Counted from the first letter of the stretch, positions 9,290 to 19,532 are shown. The stretch is 64,000 nucleotides of DNA from Cupriavidus basilensis (GCF_000832305.1 NZ_CP010536.1:1426001-1490000); one strand, 5' to 3'. A program made the numbers and translations. The notes: generated by a model from the sequence alone, not told the origin.

Positions 9290-9784
9290 TCAGGTGCTGC
9301 GCTTGTTGTAGCTGGCGAAGACCGATGCGCCGCCATCCGCGCGGACCAGCAGGACATCGAACGGGTCCTTGCGCGTGCCCTGCTCCATGCCTGGCGAGCC
9401 GACCGGCATGGCGGGCACTGCCAGGCCCACGGCCTTGGGCTTGCTGGCTACCAGCCGCTTGATGTCGGCGGCCGGCACATGGCCTTCGATCGCATAGCCT
9501 GCGATGCGGCCGGTATGGCAGGAGCCGAAGCGCTCTGGCATGCCGAAGCGGGCGCGATAGACGCCGGTGTCTTCCACGTCGCGCACGGTCACGGCAACGC
9601 CGTTTGCGCGCAGGTGCTCGACCCAGCCCTCGCAGCAGCCGCATTGCGGGCTCTTGTACACTTCGATGGCGAGTGGGGCGGCAGCGGCGCCGGCACCGGC
9701 GCGCAGCCCCAGCGAGGCGGCGGCGCCCAGGGTCAGGGCGCGCAGAACGTGGCGTCGCTGCGTGCTCTGTGCCTTTGTTTTCAT
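9290..9784 (-). CDS. DUF411 metal-binding protein, probably exported
   Basis: The 164-residue product has a twin-Arg-containing leader (RRHVLRALTLGAAASLGL) and then the DUF411 core: YKSPQCGCCEGWVEHLRANG with the CxCC cysteines, and FGSCHTGRIAGYAIEGHVPA with a further Cys and His. These residues are thought to bind copper or similar metals. It overlaps no gene but starts only 15 bases after the bdhA stop on the same strand, so the two are probably co-transcribed. Three in-frame ATGs occur close together; the third (9784) is used because it opens the leader. Confidence 0.82.
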   Translation of the reverse strand: MKTKAQSTQRRHVLRALTLGAAASLGLRAGAGAAAAPLAIEVYKSPQCGCCEGWVEHLRANGVAVTVRDVEDTGVYRARFGMPERFGSCHTGRIAGYAIEGHVPAADIKRLVASKPKAVGLAVPAMPVGSPGMEQGTRKDPFDVLLVRADGGASVFASYNKRST

Positions 9785-9798
9785 TGCGCTCATTGCGC

Positions 9799-10575
9799 TC
9801 ATTGCGCCACCCAACCACCATCCATGTTCCAGGCCACGCCACGCACCTGGCGGGCCGCGTCGCTGGCCAGGAACACGGCCAGCGCGCCAAGCTCGTCGGG
9901 CGTGACGAACTGGCCGGACGGCTGCTTCTCGATCACCAGCTCGTGCTTGGCCTGTTCCACGGGAATACCGTCCTTCTGCGCGCGCGCTTCCACCTGCTTT
10001 TGCACCAGCGGCGTCAGCACCCAGCCCGGGCAGATCGCATTGGCGGTCACGCCGGTCTGCGCGGTTTCCAGCGCGGTGACCTTGGTCAGGCCGACGATGC
10101 CATGCTTGGCGGCTACGTAGGCGGATTTTTGCGCGGAGGCCACCAGCCCGTGGGCCGAGGCGATATTGATGATGCGGCCCCAGTCCTTGCGCTTCATGCC
10201 GGGCAGCGCGAGGCGGGTGGTGTGGAAGGCGGAGGTCAGGTTGATGGCGATGATCGCGTCCCAGCGCTCGGGCGGGAAGTCCTCGATGTTCGCCACGTGC
10301 TGGATGCCGGCATTGTTGACGAGAATGTCGGCGCCGCCGAATTCCGCGTCGGCGTAGCGCATCATGTCCTCGATCTCGGCGGACTTGCTCATGTCCGCGC
10401 CGTGGTAGCCCACGCGAATGCCCGCGCCGGCCTGCGCGATCTCGCGCTTGGCGGCTTCTGCATCGCCGAAGCCGTTGACGATGATGTTGGCGCCCTGGGC
10501 GGCCAGTGCCTGTGCGATGCCGAGTCCGATACCGCTGGTGGAACCCGTGACCAGTGCCGTCTTGCCTTTAAGCAT
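9799..10575 (-). CDS. 3-hydroxybutyrate dehydrogenase
   Basis: The 258-residue SDR enzyme has TGSTSGIGLGIAQALAAQGA at residues 9-28, NNAGIQHVANIEDFP near 89, catalytic S-Y-K in ASAHGLVASAQKSAYVAAKHG, and the C-terminal VRGVAWNMDGGWVAQ typical of D-3-hydroxybutyrate dehydrogenase. It interconverts 3-hydroxybutyrate and acetoacetate with NAD, a late step of polyhydroxybutyrate breakdown. The acetoacetate is then activated by the CoA-transferase encoded convergently at 7843-9194. ATG 10575 starts the Rossmann fold directly. Confidence 0.93.
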   Translation of the reverse strand: MLKGKTALVTGSTSGIGLGIAQALAAQGANIIVNGFGDAEAAKREIAQAGAGIRVGYHGADMSKSAEIEDMMRYADAEFGGADILVNNAGIQHVANIEDFPPERWDAIIAINLTSAFHTTRLALPGMKRKDWGRIINIASAHGLVASAQKSAYVAAKHGIVGLTKVTALETAQTGVTANAICPGWVLTPLVQKQVEARAQKDGIPVEQAKHELVIEKQPSGQFVTPDELGALAVFLASDAARQVRGVAWNMDGGWVAQ

Positions 10576-10777
10576 GTTTGCCCTTTCGTCGGAGTGCTTT
10601 GCACGTTGGAGTTGGACTGCGCGAGGGACTCGTCGTGCGCCAGCGGCAAAGGCATGACGGCGAGAACCCCGATGCTGTGGCATTGTAACTGCTGCAGCGT
10701 ACAATCCAGCTTTGCCCAACCCGGGCGCCACCATGCCGGCGGCGCCGTTCTTGCTACCGTATTGCCAGGGAGTTCAG

Positions 10778-11665
10778 ATGCCGTCAGTCAGTCCGCGCCT
10801 CGGCTTCGTCCAGTGCATCAGCCCGGCGGGTCTTCACCGCATGGCCTATCACGAATGGGGCGATCCCACCAATCCCCGGGTGCTGATGTGCGTGCATGGC
10901 CTGACGCGCACCGGCCGTGACTTTGACACGGTGGCTGCTGCCTTGTGCGCAGAGTACCGCGTGGTGTGCCCCGACGTAGTCGGGCGCGGCCGCTCGGACT
11001 GGCTCGCGGACCCGCGCCGCTACGTGGTGCCGCAGTACGTGTCAGACATGGTCACCCTGATCGCCCGGCTCAATGTCGAGCAGGTCGACTGGTTTGGCAC
11101 TTCGATGGGCGGCCTGATCGGCATGGGACTGGCGGGCCTGCCCAAGTCGCCGGTGCGCAAGCTGCTGCTCAACGACGTGGGCCCGCGCATCGCCGCCTCG
11201 GCGGTGGAGCGGATTGGTGCCTACCTGGGCCTGCCGGTGCGCTTCAAGACTTTCGAGGAAGGCCTCGCCTACCTGCAGACCATCAGCGCGTCCTTTGGCC
11301 GGCACACGCCCGAGCAATGGCGCGAGCTCAACGGCGCCATCCTCAAGCCCGTGCAGGGCGCGGAAGGCCTGGAATGGGGCTTGCATTACGATCTGGCGAT
11401 GGCGCTGCCGTTCCGCGAGACCACGCCCGAGCAGGTGAGCGCGGGCGAAGTGGCGCTGTGGCAGATGTTCGAGGCCATCCAGGCGCCCACGCTGGTGGTA
11501 CGCGGCGCGCAGTCCGACTTGCTCACGCGCGAGACGGTGGCGGAGATGGTGGCGCGCGGGCGCAGCGTGACTTCTGTGGAAGTGCCGGATGTGGGGCATG
11601 CCCCGACGTTCATCGATCCCGCGCAAGTGGCCATCGCTAAGCAGTTTTTCCTGGGCGCGGCCTGA
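10778..11665 (+). CDS. Alpha/beta hydrolase
   Basis: The 295-residue protein has an alpha/beta-hydrolase fold. An oxyanion-hole HG motif lies in VHGLTRTGRDFD (near residue 38), the nucleophile elbow GTSMGG near residue 109, an acid-region VVRGAQSDLLT, and the catalytic His in VGHAPTF near the C-terminus. It could be an esterase or a 3-oxoadipate enol-lactonase-like enzyme; the substrate is unknown. AGGGAG sits before ATG 10778. It is divergent from bdhA and precedes a RidA gene by 62 bases. Confidence 0.87.
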   Translation: MPSVSPRLGFVQCISPAGLHRMAYHEWGDPTNPRVLMCVHGLTRTGRDFDTVAAALCAEYRVVCPDVVGRGRSDWLADPRRYVVPQYVSDMVTLIARLNVEQVDWFGTSMGGLIGMGLAGLPKSPVRKLLLNDVGPRIAASAVERIGAYLGLPVRFKTFEEGLAYLQTISASFGRHTPEQWRELNGAILKPVQGAEGLEWGLHYDLAMALPFRETTPEQVSAGEVALWQMFEAIQAPTLVVRGAQSDLLTRETVAEMVARGRSVTSVEVPDVGHAPTFIDPAQVAIAKQFFLGAA

Positions 11666-11727
11666 AGCGGGAAGCGCTGCCCGGCCCCGATGATTTTGAT
11701 GTTTTACCCGACGACTAAAGTATTGCC

Positions 11728-12090
11728 ATGAGTGCCAATGAACTGAAGCGCGCCCACGTGGGCAAGCGCCTGTCCGAATACGCGATCTACAACGGCGTGG
11801 TCTACCTTGCCGGCCAGGTGCCGGAAGTCGATCCCGGCGCGGACCTGCGTGGCCAGACCGGCGAGGTGCTGGGCCATATCGAGCGCCTCTTGAACGAAGC
11901 AGGCAGCGACAAGAGCCGGATTCTCTCGTGCCAGATCTTCCTTACCGACGTCGACCAGATCGGCATCATGAACGAAGTCTGGGACGCGTGGGTGGTGCAG
12001 GGCCATACGCCCCCGCGCGCCACCGTGGAGGCTCGCCTGGCCAATCCGCAGTACCTGATCGAAGTGGTGGTCACCGCCGCGCTCAAGTGA
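11728..12090 (+). CDS. RidA (YjgF/YER057c) family protein
   Basis: The 120-residue protein fits the RidA family. It has YAIYNGVVYLAGQVPE, the central QTGEVLGHIERLLNEAG, and the C-terminal PPRATVEARLANPQYLIEV holding the conserved Arg that contacts enamine/imine intermediates. RidA proteins hydrolyse reactive 2-aminoacrylate-type intermediates. It is followed after 15 bases by relA, so the two may be co-transcribed. Confidence 0.9.
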   Translation: MSANELKRAHVGKRLSEYAIYNGVVYLAGQVPEVDPGADLRGQTGEVLGHIERLLNEAGSDKSRILSCQIFLTDVDQIGIMNEVWDAWVVQGHTPPRATVEARLANPQYLIEVVVTAALK

Positions 12091-12105
12091 GGCTGGGGCA
12101 GCGAG

Positions 12106-14328
12106 ATGGTGACGTCGACTGACCTGACCGGGCAGATTGCCGGCACGCCCGATGCCGGGCTGGTGGAGCGCGCCCTGGCGTTCGTGCGCGAGCGCGGTAG
12201 CGCGGCGTTGCTGCCCACCGGCGAAACCGTGCTCTCGCATGCCGAGGGCATGCTGCGCATTCTCGACGGCCTGCGCGTCGACGATGCCGCGCGCGCGGCG
12301 GCCTGCCTGTTTGCGCTGGCCGCGTTCGTGCCTGGCAGCGAGGCGGAAATCGAGCCGCTCTTCGGCGAAGAAGTGGCGGGGCTGGTCAAGGGTGTGCGGC
12401 AGTTGTTGCGTATCGGCGCGATCGCGGTGGGCCACAGCGGCGCGCCCGAAACCACCAAGGACGAAATTGCCGCGCGCCAGGAGCAGGTGGAGGCGCTGCG
12501 CAAGATGCTGCTGGCCTTCGCGCAGGACATCCGCGTGGTGCTGGTGCGCCTCGCCTCGCGGCTCCAGACGCTGCGTTGGCTGGCGCAGGTCAAGGCGCAG
12601 CCGCTGCCGGGGGTCGCGCGCGAAACGCTGGACATCTACGCGCCACTGGCCAACCGGCTGGGGATCTGGCAGATGAAGTGGGAGCTGGAGGATCTGGCGT
12701 TCCGCTTCGAGCAGCCCGATACCTACAAGCGCATCGCGCGATTGCTCGACGAAAAGCGCATCGAGCGCGAAGGCTATATCGCCAGCGCCATCGCGCGGCT
12801 GCAGTCCGAGCTGGCATCGGCCGGGATCCGCGCCGAGGTGAGCGGACGGCCCAAGCATATCTACAGCATCTGGAAGAAGATGCGTGGCAAGGAGCTCGAC
12901 TTTGCCGATCTCTACGACGTGCGCGCGTTTCGCGTGATCGTCGACGACATCAAGGATTGCTACACCGTGCTGGGTATCGTGCACCATATCTGGCAGCCGA
13001 TTCCGCGCGAGTTCGATGACTACATTTCCCGGCCCAAGTCCAACGGCTACAAGTCGCTGCACACGGTGGTGATCGGCGACGACGGGCGCGCCTTCGAGGT
13101 GCAGATCCGCACCCAGGAGATGCATCACTTCGCCGAGTACGGCGTGGCCGCGCACTGGCGCTACAAGGAAGCCGGCAGCAAGGGCTATAGCGGCCAGTTC
13201 TCCGCCAGCGAGCGCTACGACGAGAAGATCGCGTGGCTGCGCCAGTTGCTGGCGTGGAAGGACGACGCCGATCATTCGGTTGCGCACGACGAGTCGCCGT
13301 GGGAGCAGCTCAAGCACGCGGCCATCGACGACCACATCTATGTGCTGACGCCGCAGGCGCGCGTGGTGGCGTTGCCGCAGGGCGCTACGCCGGTGGATTT
13401 CGCGTACTACCTGCATACGGATCTGGGTCATCGCTGCCGCGGCGCGCGCGTGGATGGCACCATGGTGCCGCTGAACACGCCGCTGAAGAACGGGCAGACG
13501 GTGGACATCATCGCCGTCAAGCAGGGCGGCCCGTCACGCGACTGGCTCAACGCGGAGCTGGGCTACCTGGCCAGCCCGCGGGCGCGCGCCAAGGTGCGCG
13601 CCTGGTTCAATGCGCTGGATTCGCAAGAGACCATGTCGCAAGGCCGCGCGCTGATCGACAAGACCTTGCAGCGCGAGGGCAAGACAGCGGTCAACCTGGA
13701 TGACCTTGCCGCTCGGCTGGGCTTCAAGACGCCGGACGACCTGTTCGCCGCGGTCGCCAAGGATGAGTTCAGCCTGCGCCATGTGGAGCAGGCGCTGCGG
13801 CACCCCGAGGGTGAAGCCGTGGTGGTGCAGAGCGAGGAAGAGGCTGTCACCAAGAAGAGTCGCGCCACCAGCGTGGCGCGCGGCGCCAAGAGTGGTGTGC
13901 TGGTGGTGGGCGTGGATTCGCTGCTCACGCAGATGTCCAAATGCTGCAAGCCGGCGCCGCCGGACGAGATCGTGGGCTTCGTCACGCGCGGGCGCGGCGT
14001 CTCGATCCATCGCCGCACCTGCCACACCTTCGGGCAGCTCTCGGCGCGTGCGCCGGAGCGCGTGATCCATACCGAGTGGGGCAAGCGCAGCGATGCCGTC
14101 TATCCGGTGGACATCCACGTGGAGGCGATCGACCGGCAAGGACTGCTGCGCGACATCTCCGAAGTGCTGTCGCGCGAGAAGATCAACGTCACCGGCGTGA
14201 AGACGCTGTCGAGCAAAGGCGTCGCGCGGATGCAGTTCACCGCCGAGGTTTCCGAGGCCACGCAGTTGCAGCGCGCACTCGGTTTGATCGAAGATGTGGC
14301 GGGGGTCTTGCAAGCGAAAAGAAAGTGA
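12106..14328 (+). CDS. relA: GTP pyrophosphokinase RelA, (p)ppGpp synthetase
   Basis: The 740-residue protein has the RelA/SpoT layout: a degenerate N-terminal HD region, a synthetase domain (RPKHIYSIWKKMRGK, then GYKSLHTVV near residue 314), a TGS domain from about 406, a zinc-finger-like Cys pair (MSKCCKPAPPDEI near 610) and a C-terminal ACT domain from about 666. The HDxxED hydrolase signature is absent from the N-terminal part, so this is the synthetase-only RelA rather than SpoT. It makes the alarmone when uncharged tRNA sits in the ribosome. Two tRNA-Val genes follow within 22 bases. Confidence 0.94.
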   Translation: MVTSTDLTGQIAGTPDAGLVERALAFVRERGSAALLPTGETVLSHAEGMLRILDGLRVDDAARAAACLFALAAFVPGSEAEIEPLFGEEVAGLVKGVRQLLRIGAIAVGHSGAPETTKDEIAARQEQVEALRKMLLAFAQDIRVVLVRLASRLQTLRWLAQVKAQPLPGVARETLDIYAPLANRLGIWQMKWELEDLAFRFEQPDTYKRIARLLDEKRIEREGYIASAIARLQSELASAGIRAEVSGRPKHIYSIWKKMRGKELDFADLYDVRAFRVIVDDIKDCYTVLGIVHHIWQPIPREFDDYISRPKSNGYKSLHTVVIGDDGRAFEVQIRTQEMHHFAEYGVAAHWRYKEAGSKGYSGQFSASERYDEKIAWLRQLLAWKDDADHSVAHDESPWEQLKHAAIDDHIYVLTPQARVVALPQGATPVDFAYYLHTDLGHRCRGARVDGTMVPLNTPLKNGQTVDIIAVKQGGPSRDWLNAELGYLASPRARAKVRAWFNALDSQETMSQGRALIDKTLQREGKTAVNLDDLAARLGFKTPDDLFAAVAKDEFSLRHVEQALRHPEGEAVVVQSEEEAVTKKSRATSVARGAKSGVLVVGVDSLLTQMSKCCKPAPPDEIVGFVTRGRGVSIHRRTCHTFGQLSARAPERVIHTEWGKRSDAVYPVDIHVEAIDRQGLLRDISEVLSREKINVTGVKTLSSKGVARMQFTAEVSEATQLQRALGLIEDVAGVLQAKRK

Positions 14329-14349
14329 TGCTATACTTTCGTTCTCCGT

Positions 14350-14426
14350 AGGCTCGTAGCTCAGCTGGTTAGAGCACCACCTTGACATGGTGGGGGTCGT
14401 TGGTTCGAGTCCAATCGAGCCTACCA
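14350..14426 (+). tRNA. tRNA-Val (GAC), first copy
   Basis: A 77-base cloverleaf: acceptor arms AGGCTCG/CGAGCCT, anticodon stem CCACC/GGTGG with loop TTGACAT (anticodon GAC), T-loop TTCGAGT, and encoded CCA end. The first base of a T-rich promoter overlaps the relA 3' end. Confidence 0.97.
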
Positions 14427-14493
14427 ACGAACAAGCAGTAAAACGTAGGCGCAGCAGCAAGCGCATACAGCGGTTAGTTTCAAGCAGTACCAT

Positions 14494-14570
14494 AGGCTCG
14501 TAGCTCAGCTGGTTAGAGCACCACCTTGACATGGTGGGGGTCGTTGGTTCGAGTCCAATCGAGCCTACCA
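14494..14570 (+). tRNA. tRNA-Val (GAC), second copy
   Basis: Identical in sequence to the copy at 14350 and separated from it by 67 bases. Both are probably cut from one transcript. The spacer contains no gene. Confidence 0.97.
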
Positions 14571-14937
14571 ACGCATAGCAGTAAGAAGTACCGAAGCAGT
14601 CCGGTTGATCCCGATAACCTGGAACGGAAAAGGCGCCATGTTCAAGACACAGCGAACTACTACCGCTAATTAGCGACAGTAGTCGAGGTGCGCCTTCGGA
14701 CCCGGTGGATTGGGGTTAAATCGAAAAACAACGCAGCCTTGGCTGCGTTTTTTTTCGTCTGTCGCTTATTGGCTCCCTGCTATCCTGCTCGGTCGCCCGT
14801 GGGTGGATCCGGGCGAAGTCCCCGCTGCCAGGCCCATGCTGGTTTCACGAAATGCATGAGCCGGGCGCTACAAGATGCTTTTCATTCGCTTGCCGGCGGC
14901 TTGGGCCCCGGCGGGTGGATTTCTGATGAGGTGCAAG
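14571..14937 (+). other. tRNA-Val to thrS intergenic region with terminator
   Basis: No gene is evident in this gap. A terminator hairpin lies at 14731-14748 (ACGCAGCC pairs with GGCTGCGT) followed by a long T run to about 14755, which would end the tRNA transcript. Downstream sequence to 14937 is the presumed thrS promoter and leader; no leader peptide or T-box is recognised. Confidence 0.75.
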
Positions 14938-16845
14938 ATGATCGCAATCACGCTGCCGGATGGTTCCCGACGCGAATTCCCCGGCCCGGTGACGGTAGCC
15001 GAAGTGGCGCAGAGCATTGGCTCGGGCCTGGCCAAGGCTGCCCTGGCGGGCAAGGTCGATGGGCAGATGGTCGATACCAGCTTCCTCATCGAGCGCGATG
15101 CTGCTCTCGCCATCGTCACGGACAAGGATGCCGATGGTGTCGATGTGATCCGTCACTCGACGGCGCACTTGCTGGCCTACGCTGTCAAGGCGTTGTATCC
15201 CGAGGCGCAGGTGACGATCGGCCCGGTGATCGAGAACGGCTTCTACTATGACTTCGCCTATAAGCGCCCCTTCACGCCCGAGGACCTGGTCGCCATCGAG
15301 AAGAAGATGGCCGAGCTCGCCAAGAAGGATGAGAAGGTAACGCGTGAAGTCTGGAGCCGCGACGAAGCCGTGAAGCTGTTCGAGTCGATGGGCGAGAAGT
15401 ACAAGGCCGAGATCATCGCCTCGATCCCGCAGGACCAGGAGATCGGCCTGTATCGCGAAGGCGAGTTCGTCGATCTCTGCCGTGGCCCGCACGTGCCGTC
15501 CACGGGCAAGCTCAAGGTCTTCAAGCTGATGAAGGTGGCGGGTGCCTACTGGCGCGGCGACGCCAAGAACGAGATGCTCCAGCGCATCTACGGCACGGCA
15601 TGGGCCAAGAAGGAAGACCAGGAAGCCTACCTGCACATGCTGGAAGAGGCCGAGAAACGCGACCACCGCAAGCTGGGCAAGCTGCTCGACCTGTTCCACC
15701 TGCAGGAAGAGGCGCCGGGCATGGTGTTCTGGCACCCGAAGGGCTGGCAGGTGTGGCAAGCGGTGGAGCAGTATATGCGCGGCCGCCTGACGCAGGCCGG
15801 CTATGAAGAAGTGCGCACGCCGCAAGTGATGGATCGTTCGCTGTGGGAGAAGTCGGGTCACTGGCAGAACTACAAGGAAAACATGTTCGTCACGGAGTCG
15901 GAGAAGCGCGACTACGCGATCAAGCCGATGAACTGCCCTGGCCATGTGCAGATTTTCAATCACGGCCTGCGCTCCTACCGCGACCTGCCGCTGCGCCTTG
16001 CCGAGTTCGGTGCCTGCCATCGCAACGAGCCCTCCGGCGCGCTGCACGGGCTGATGCGCGTGCGTGGCTTTGTGCAGGATGATGCGCACATCTTCTGCAC
16101 GGAAGAGCAGATCGTAGCGGAGGCCAAGGCCTTCAACGAGCTGGCGTTCTCCGTGTACGACGATTTCGGCTTCAAGGACATTGCGGTCAAGTTGTCGCTG
16201 CGCCCGGATCAGCGTGCCGGTTCGGACGAAGTCTGGGATCACGCCGAGGAAGGCCTGCGCCTGGCGCTGCGCGCCTGCGGCGTGGAGTGGGAGGAGCTGC
16301 CGGGCGAGGGCGCCTTCTACGGCCCCAAGGTCGAATACCATATCAAGGATGCCATCGGCCGGTCTTGGCAATGCGGCACGCTGCAGCTGGACCTGGTGCT
16401 GCCGGAGCGCCTGGATGCCGAGTACGTCTCCGAAGACAACTCGCGCAAGCGCCCGGTCATGCTGCACCGGGCCATCCTGGGCTCTTTCGAGCGCTTCCTG
16501 GGCATCTTGCTGGAAAACCACGCCGGCGCGCTGCCCGCCTGGCTGGCGCCGGAGCAGGTTCTGGTGCTGAATATTGCGGACTCGCAGGCGGAATATGCCG
16601 AAAACGTCGTGCAACTGCTGCAAAAACAAGGATTTAGGGCTAAGGCGGATTTGCGTAACGAGAAAATTACGTATAAAATCCGCGAGCATTCCCTTCAGAA
16701 GATTCCCTACCTCCTGGTAGTGGGCGACAAAGAACGGGATGCCAGTCAAGTGGCCGTGCGTGCCCGTGGCAACGTGGATCTGGGCGTGATGTCCGTCTCC
16801 GCGTTTGTGGAGCGTCTGCAACAGGACGTTGCCAGCAAAGCCTGA
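14938..16845 (+). CDS. thrS: Threonyl-tRNA synthetase
   Basis: The 635-residue class II synthetase starts with a TGS domain ([20 protein letters not shown]). It continues with the editing domain motif [11 protein letters not shown] (near residue 75), the catalytic core with [18 protein letters not shown], the zinc-site Cys in [12 protein letters not shown], motif 2 ([20 protein letters not shown]) and motif 3 near [15 protein letters not shown]-terminal anticodon-binding domain follows. ATG 14938 is preferred over an upstream ATG at 14875 because the TGS domain begins there. It heads the thrS-infC-rpmI-rplT cluster. Confidence 0.97.
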   Translation: MIAITLPDGSRREFPGPVTVAEVAQSIGSGLAKAALAGKVDGQMVDTSFLIERDAALAIVTDKDADGVDVIRHSTAHLLAYAVKALYPEAQVTIGPVIENGFYYDFAYKRPFTPEDLVAIEKKMAELAKKDEKVTREVWSRDEAVKLFESMGEKYKAEIIASIPQDQEIGLYREGEFVDLCRGPHVPSTGKLKVFKLMKVAGAYWRGDAKNEMLQRIYGTAWAKKEDQEAYLHMLEEAEKRDHRKLGKLLDLFHLQEEAPGMVFWHPKGWQVWQAVEQYMRGRLTQAGYEEVRTPQVMDRSLWEKSGHWQNYKENMFVTESEKRDYAIKPMNCPGHVQIFNHGLRSYRDLPLRLAEFGACHRNEPSGALHGLMRVRGFVQDDAHIFCTEEQIVAEAKAFNELAFSVYDDFGFKDIAVKLSLRPDQRAGSDEVWDHAEEGLRLALRACGVEWEELPGEGAFYGPKVEYHIKDAIGRSWQCGTLQLDLVLPERLDAEYVSEDNSRKRPVMLHRAILGSFERFLGILLENHAGALPAWLAPEQVLVLNIADSQAEYAENVVQLLQKQGFRAKADLRNEKITYKIREHSLQKIPYLLVVGDKERDASQVAVRARGNVDLGVMSVSAFVERLQQDVASKA

Positions 16846-16890
16846 TGGGATGAGCACGGCTTGTTTTTTGTCTTCTTGAGGTAACGCAAC

Positions 16891-17412
16891 ATCGCTACAG
16901 ACAAAGGTCATCGCATCAATCGCGAAATCAGCGCACCCGAATTGCGCTTGGTCGGGGTTGATAACGAGCAGCTCGGCATCGTCAAGTTCATGGACGCGCT
17001 CCGCCTGGCTGAGGATAAGGACTTGGACTTGGTGGAAATCGCTCCTACAGCGGTGCCGCCGGTTGCCCGTATCATGGATTACGGCAAGTTCAAGTACGAG
17101 GAAGCCAAGCGCGCGCACGACGCCAAGCTGAAGCAGAAGATCATCCAGGTCAAGGAAGTCAAGTTCCGGCCGGGTACGGATGATGGCGACTACAACGTCA
17201 AGCTGCGTAACCTGAAGCGCTTCCTCGAAGACGGCGACAAGACCAAGATCACGCTGCGTTTCCGCGGCCGTGAGATGGCGCACCAGGAAATCGGCGCGCG
17301 TGTGCTCGAACGCCTGAAGGCGGATCTGGAAGAAGTTGGCCAGGTCGAGCAGATGCCGAAGATGGAAGGCCGCCAGATGGTGATGGTGCTGTCTCCCAAG
17401 AAGAAGAAGTAA
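16891..17412 (+). CDS. infC: Translation initiation factor IF-3, ATC start
   Basis: Reading from ATC at 16891 gives 173 residues beginning (M)[20 protein letters not shown]. This is the conserved N-terminus of IF-3; the next ATG or GTG start in frame would cut into the N-terminal domain. GAGG lies about nine bases before the ATC. Rare start codons (ATT, ATC, ATA) are the known basis of IF-3 autoregulation, since the factor rejects non-canonical starts. The rest ([20 protein letters not shown] and [17 protein letters not shown]) is classic IF-3 C-domain. Confidence 0.93.
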   Translation: MATDKGHRINREISAPELRLVGVDNEQLGIVKFMDALRLAEDKDLDLVEIAPTAVPPVARIMDYGKFKYEEAKRAHDAKLKQKIIQVKEVKFRPGTDDGDYNVKLRNLKRFLEDGDKTKITLRFRGREMAHQEIGARVLERLKADLEEVGQVEQMPKMEGRQMVMVLSPKKKK

Positions 17413-17431
17413 GATTTTGCGCGTCGCCGCG

Positions 17432-17455
17432 GCCCGGAGGGGAATCCCTCCGGGC
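17432..17455 (+). promoter_or_regulatory. Strong hairpin between infC and rpmI
   Basis: A perfect 10-base-pair stem (GCCCGGAGGG with CCCTCCGGGC) closes a GAAT tetraloop. No T run follows, so it is not a usual terminator. Position suggests an mRNA stability element or part of the ribosomal-protein L20 feedback region known in other bacteria; that role is inferred. Confidence 0.55.
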
Positions 17456-17582
17456 GCGGTGTCGTGCGAAAGCAGCGCAGAGGCCGCACGCGGCTTTAGC
17501 GCAACAATAAGTGGATGCGGGTTTTGCAAGTGTCGGCGCTAGCTGGCCACCTGCATGCATGTCATAGAAGCTGGAGTATTTC

Positions 17583-17780
17583 ATGCCGAAGATGAAGACC
17601 AAGAAAAGCGCCTCCAAGCGCTTTACTGCGCGTCCGAATGGTTCGTTCAAGCGTGGCCAGGCCTTCAAGCGTCACATCTTGACCAAGAAGACCACCAAGA
17701 ATAAGCGCCAGTTGCGCGGCACCCAGGACGTCCATGAGACGAACCTGAAGTCCGTTCGCGCAATGATGCCTTACGCATAA
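17583..17780 (+). CDS. rpmI: 50S ribosomal protein L35
   Basis: The 65-residue, highly basic protein ([38 protein letters not shown]) is bacterial L35 of the large ribosomal subunit. It lies between infC and rplT as in nearly all proteobacteria. Confidence 0.97.
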   Translation: MPKMKTKKSASKRFTARPNGSFKRGQAFKRHILTKKTTKNKRQLRGTQDVHETNLKSVRAMMPYA

Positions 17781-17807
17781 CCCTAACGAAAACGAAAGGA
17801 GCATTAC

Positions 17808-18164
17808 ATGCCTCGAGTAAAACGTGGGGTCACTGCACGGGCCCGCCATAAGAAAGTCATCGTCGCCGCCAAGGGTTTCCGCGGCCGCCGCAATAACGTC
17901 TACCGTATCGCCAAGCAGGCGGTCATGCGTGCTGGCCAGTACGCATACCGCGATCGCCGCAACAAGAAGCGCGTGTTCCGCGCACTCTGGATTGCGCGTA
18001 TCAATGCTGCTTCGCGTGAGCATGGCATGACCTACAGCGTGTTCATGAACGGCCTGAAGCGGGCTTCGATTGAACTGGACCGCAAGGTGCTGTCGGACAT
18101 GGCTATTCATGACAAGCCTGCCTTTGCCGCCATCGTCAACCAGGTGAAAGCCACCGTTGCCTGA
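17808..18164 (+). CDS. rplT: 50S ribosomal protein L20
   Basis: The 118-residue protein begins [18 protein letters not shown] and contains [19 protein letters not shown] and [20 protein letters not shown], all diagnostic of L20. L20 binds 23S rRNA early in assembly and in many bacteria represses its own operon. GAAAGGAGC precedes ATG 17808. It is the last gene before a terminator at 18301. Confidence 0.97.
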   Translation: MPRVKRGVTARARHKKVIVAAKGFRGRRNNVYRIAKQAVMRAGQYAYRDRRNKKRVFRALWIARINAASREHGMTYSVFMNGLKRASIELDRKVLSDMAIHDKPAFAAIVNQVKATVA

Positions 18165-18300
18165 TGCCGGCTCCGGGGTGCCACGCTAGTGTCTGGCGTG
18201 GTTTCCCGGGCAAGCACCGACCGCAAGGTCGACAGCATTTCCGCCGAATTTGCCTGAGCAGCGCCTGTCGCCGCGATGGCGATTCGGCCGGACCTGCAGA

Positions 18301-18337
18301 AACGGGGCTCCTCACCGAGCCCCGTTTTCATTTCGGA
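18301..18337 (+). terminator. Terminator or attenuator between rplT and pheS
   Basis: AACGGGGCTC and GAGCCCCGTT form a 10-base-pair stem with a six-base loop, followed by TTCATTT. In the 336-base gap between rplT and pheS it may be a full terminator, or an attenuator as in the E. coli pheST leader. No Phe-rich leader peptide is seen, so simple termination is the safer reading. The remainder of the gap holds no gene. Confidence 0.75.
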
Positions 18338-18500
18338 TACCGTTTCGCGCGCCGTTCCCGGCTCGATGCAAGACGACATCCGAAACGAAGCCCGCGCCGC
18401 CCCCGGTGCCGCGCGGGCTCTGCACCCACATCGCACTTAGTGCCAACCCACGCCCGGGCCCAGCGTGACCCGGACGCCAAATTTATCGCCGACCGCCGCC

Positions 18501-19532
18501 ATGTCTCTGGATCCGGATCAAATCGTCGCCGACGCCCAGGCCGCCTTCGCTGCAGCCAACGACAACGCCACGCTGGAAAACGAAAAAGCCCGCTTTCTCG
18601 GCAAGACCGGTGCGCTCACCGAGTTGCTCAAGAGCCTCGGCAAGCTCGACCCGGAAACGCGCAAGAGCGAAGGCGCGCGCATCAACCAGGCCAAGCAACA
18701 GGTCGAAGCCGCGCTGCAGGCACGCCGCCAGGCGCTGGCCGACGCGCTGATGAACGCGCGGCTGGCTGCCGAAGCCATCGACGTCACGCTGCCGGGCCGC
18801 GCGGTTGCCCGTGGCAGCCTGCACCCGGTGATGCGCACCTGGGAGCGCGTCGAGCAGATCTTCGGCTCGGTGGGCTTCGATGTGGCGGATGGCCCCGAAA
18901 TCGAAACGGACTGGATGAACTTCACCGCGTTGAACAACCCGGACAACCATCCGGCCCGTTCGATGCAGGACACCTTCTATGTGGACGGCCGCGACAGCGA
19001 CGGCAAGTTGCTGCTGCTGCGTACCCACACCAGCCCGATGCAGGTGCGCTACGCGCGCATGCATGTGGAGAAGTACAAGGGCCGCGAGATGCCGCCGATC
19101 AAGGTGATCTGTCCCGGCCGAACTTACCGCGTCGACAGCGACGCCACGCACTCGCCGATGTTCAACCAGGTCGAAGGCCTGTGGATTGGCGATGACGTGA
19201 GCTTTGCTGACCTCAAGGGCGTGTACACCGATTTCCTGCGCAAGTTCTTCGAGCGCGATGACATCCAGGTGCGTTTCCGCCCCTCGTACTTCCCGTTCAC
19301 CGAGCCGTCGGCGGAAATCGACATGGCTTTCGGCAACGGCAAGTGGCTGGAGATTTCCGGCTCGGGCCAGGTGCACCCCAATGTGCTGCGCAATATGGGC
19401 CTGGACCCCGAGCGCTATATCGGCTTTGCCTTCGGTTCCGGCCTTGAACGCCTGACCATGCTCCGCTACGGCATCAACGATCTGCGCCTGTTCTTCGAAG
19501 GCGACGCGCGTTTCCTGCGCCAGTTCGCCTGA
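18501..19532 (+). CDS. pheS: Phenylalanyl-tRNA synthetase alpha subunit
   Basis: The 343-residue protein has an N-terminal coiled-coil (residues 1-85) for tRNA binding. The class II catalytic core includes [20 protein letters not shown], the motif region [30 protein letters not shown] and [14 protein letters not shown]. With PheT it forms the alpha2-beta2 enzyme that charges tRNA-Phe. ATG 18501 is chosen over an upstream start because homologues begin MSLD. Confidence 0.97.
   Translation: MSLDPDQIVADAQAAFAAANDNATLENEKARFLGKTGALTELLKSLGKLDPETRKSEGARINQAKQQVEAALQARRQALADALMNARLAAEAIDVTLPGRAVARGSLHPVMRTWERVEQIFGSVGFDVADGPEIETDWMNFTALNNPDNHPARSMQDTFYVDGRDSDGKLLLLRTHTSPMQVRYARMHVEKYKGREMPPIKVICPGRTYRVDSDATHSPMFNQVEGLWIGDDVSFADLKGVYTDFLRKFFERDDIQVRFRPSYFPFTEPSAEIDMAFGNGKWLEISGSGQVHPNVLRNMGLDPERYIGFAFGSGLERLTMLRYGINDLRLFFEGDARFLRQFA

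Noticed and set aside
14845..17529. Long minus-strand open frame (894 codons) across thrS and infC
   Set aside because: Antisense to thrS and infC; no domain or start signal.
18165..18300. Phe-rich leader peptide for pheST attenuation
   Set aside because: No short frame with clustered Phe codons before the hairpin at 18301 was found.
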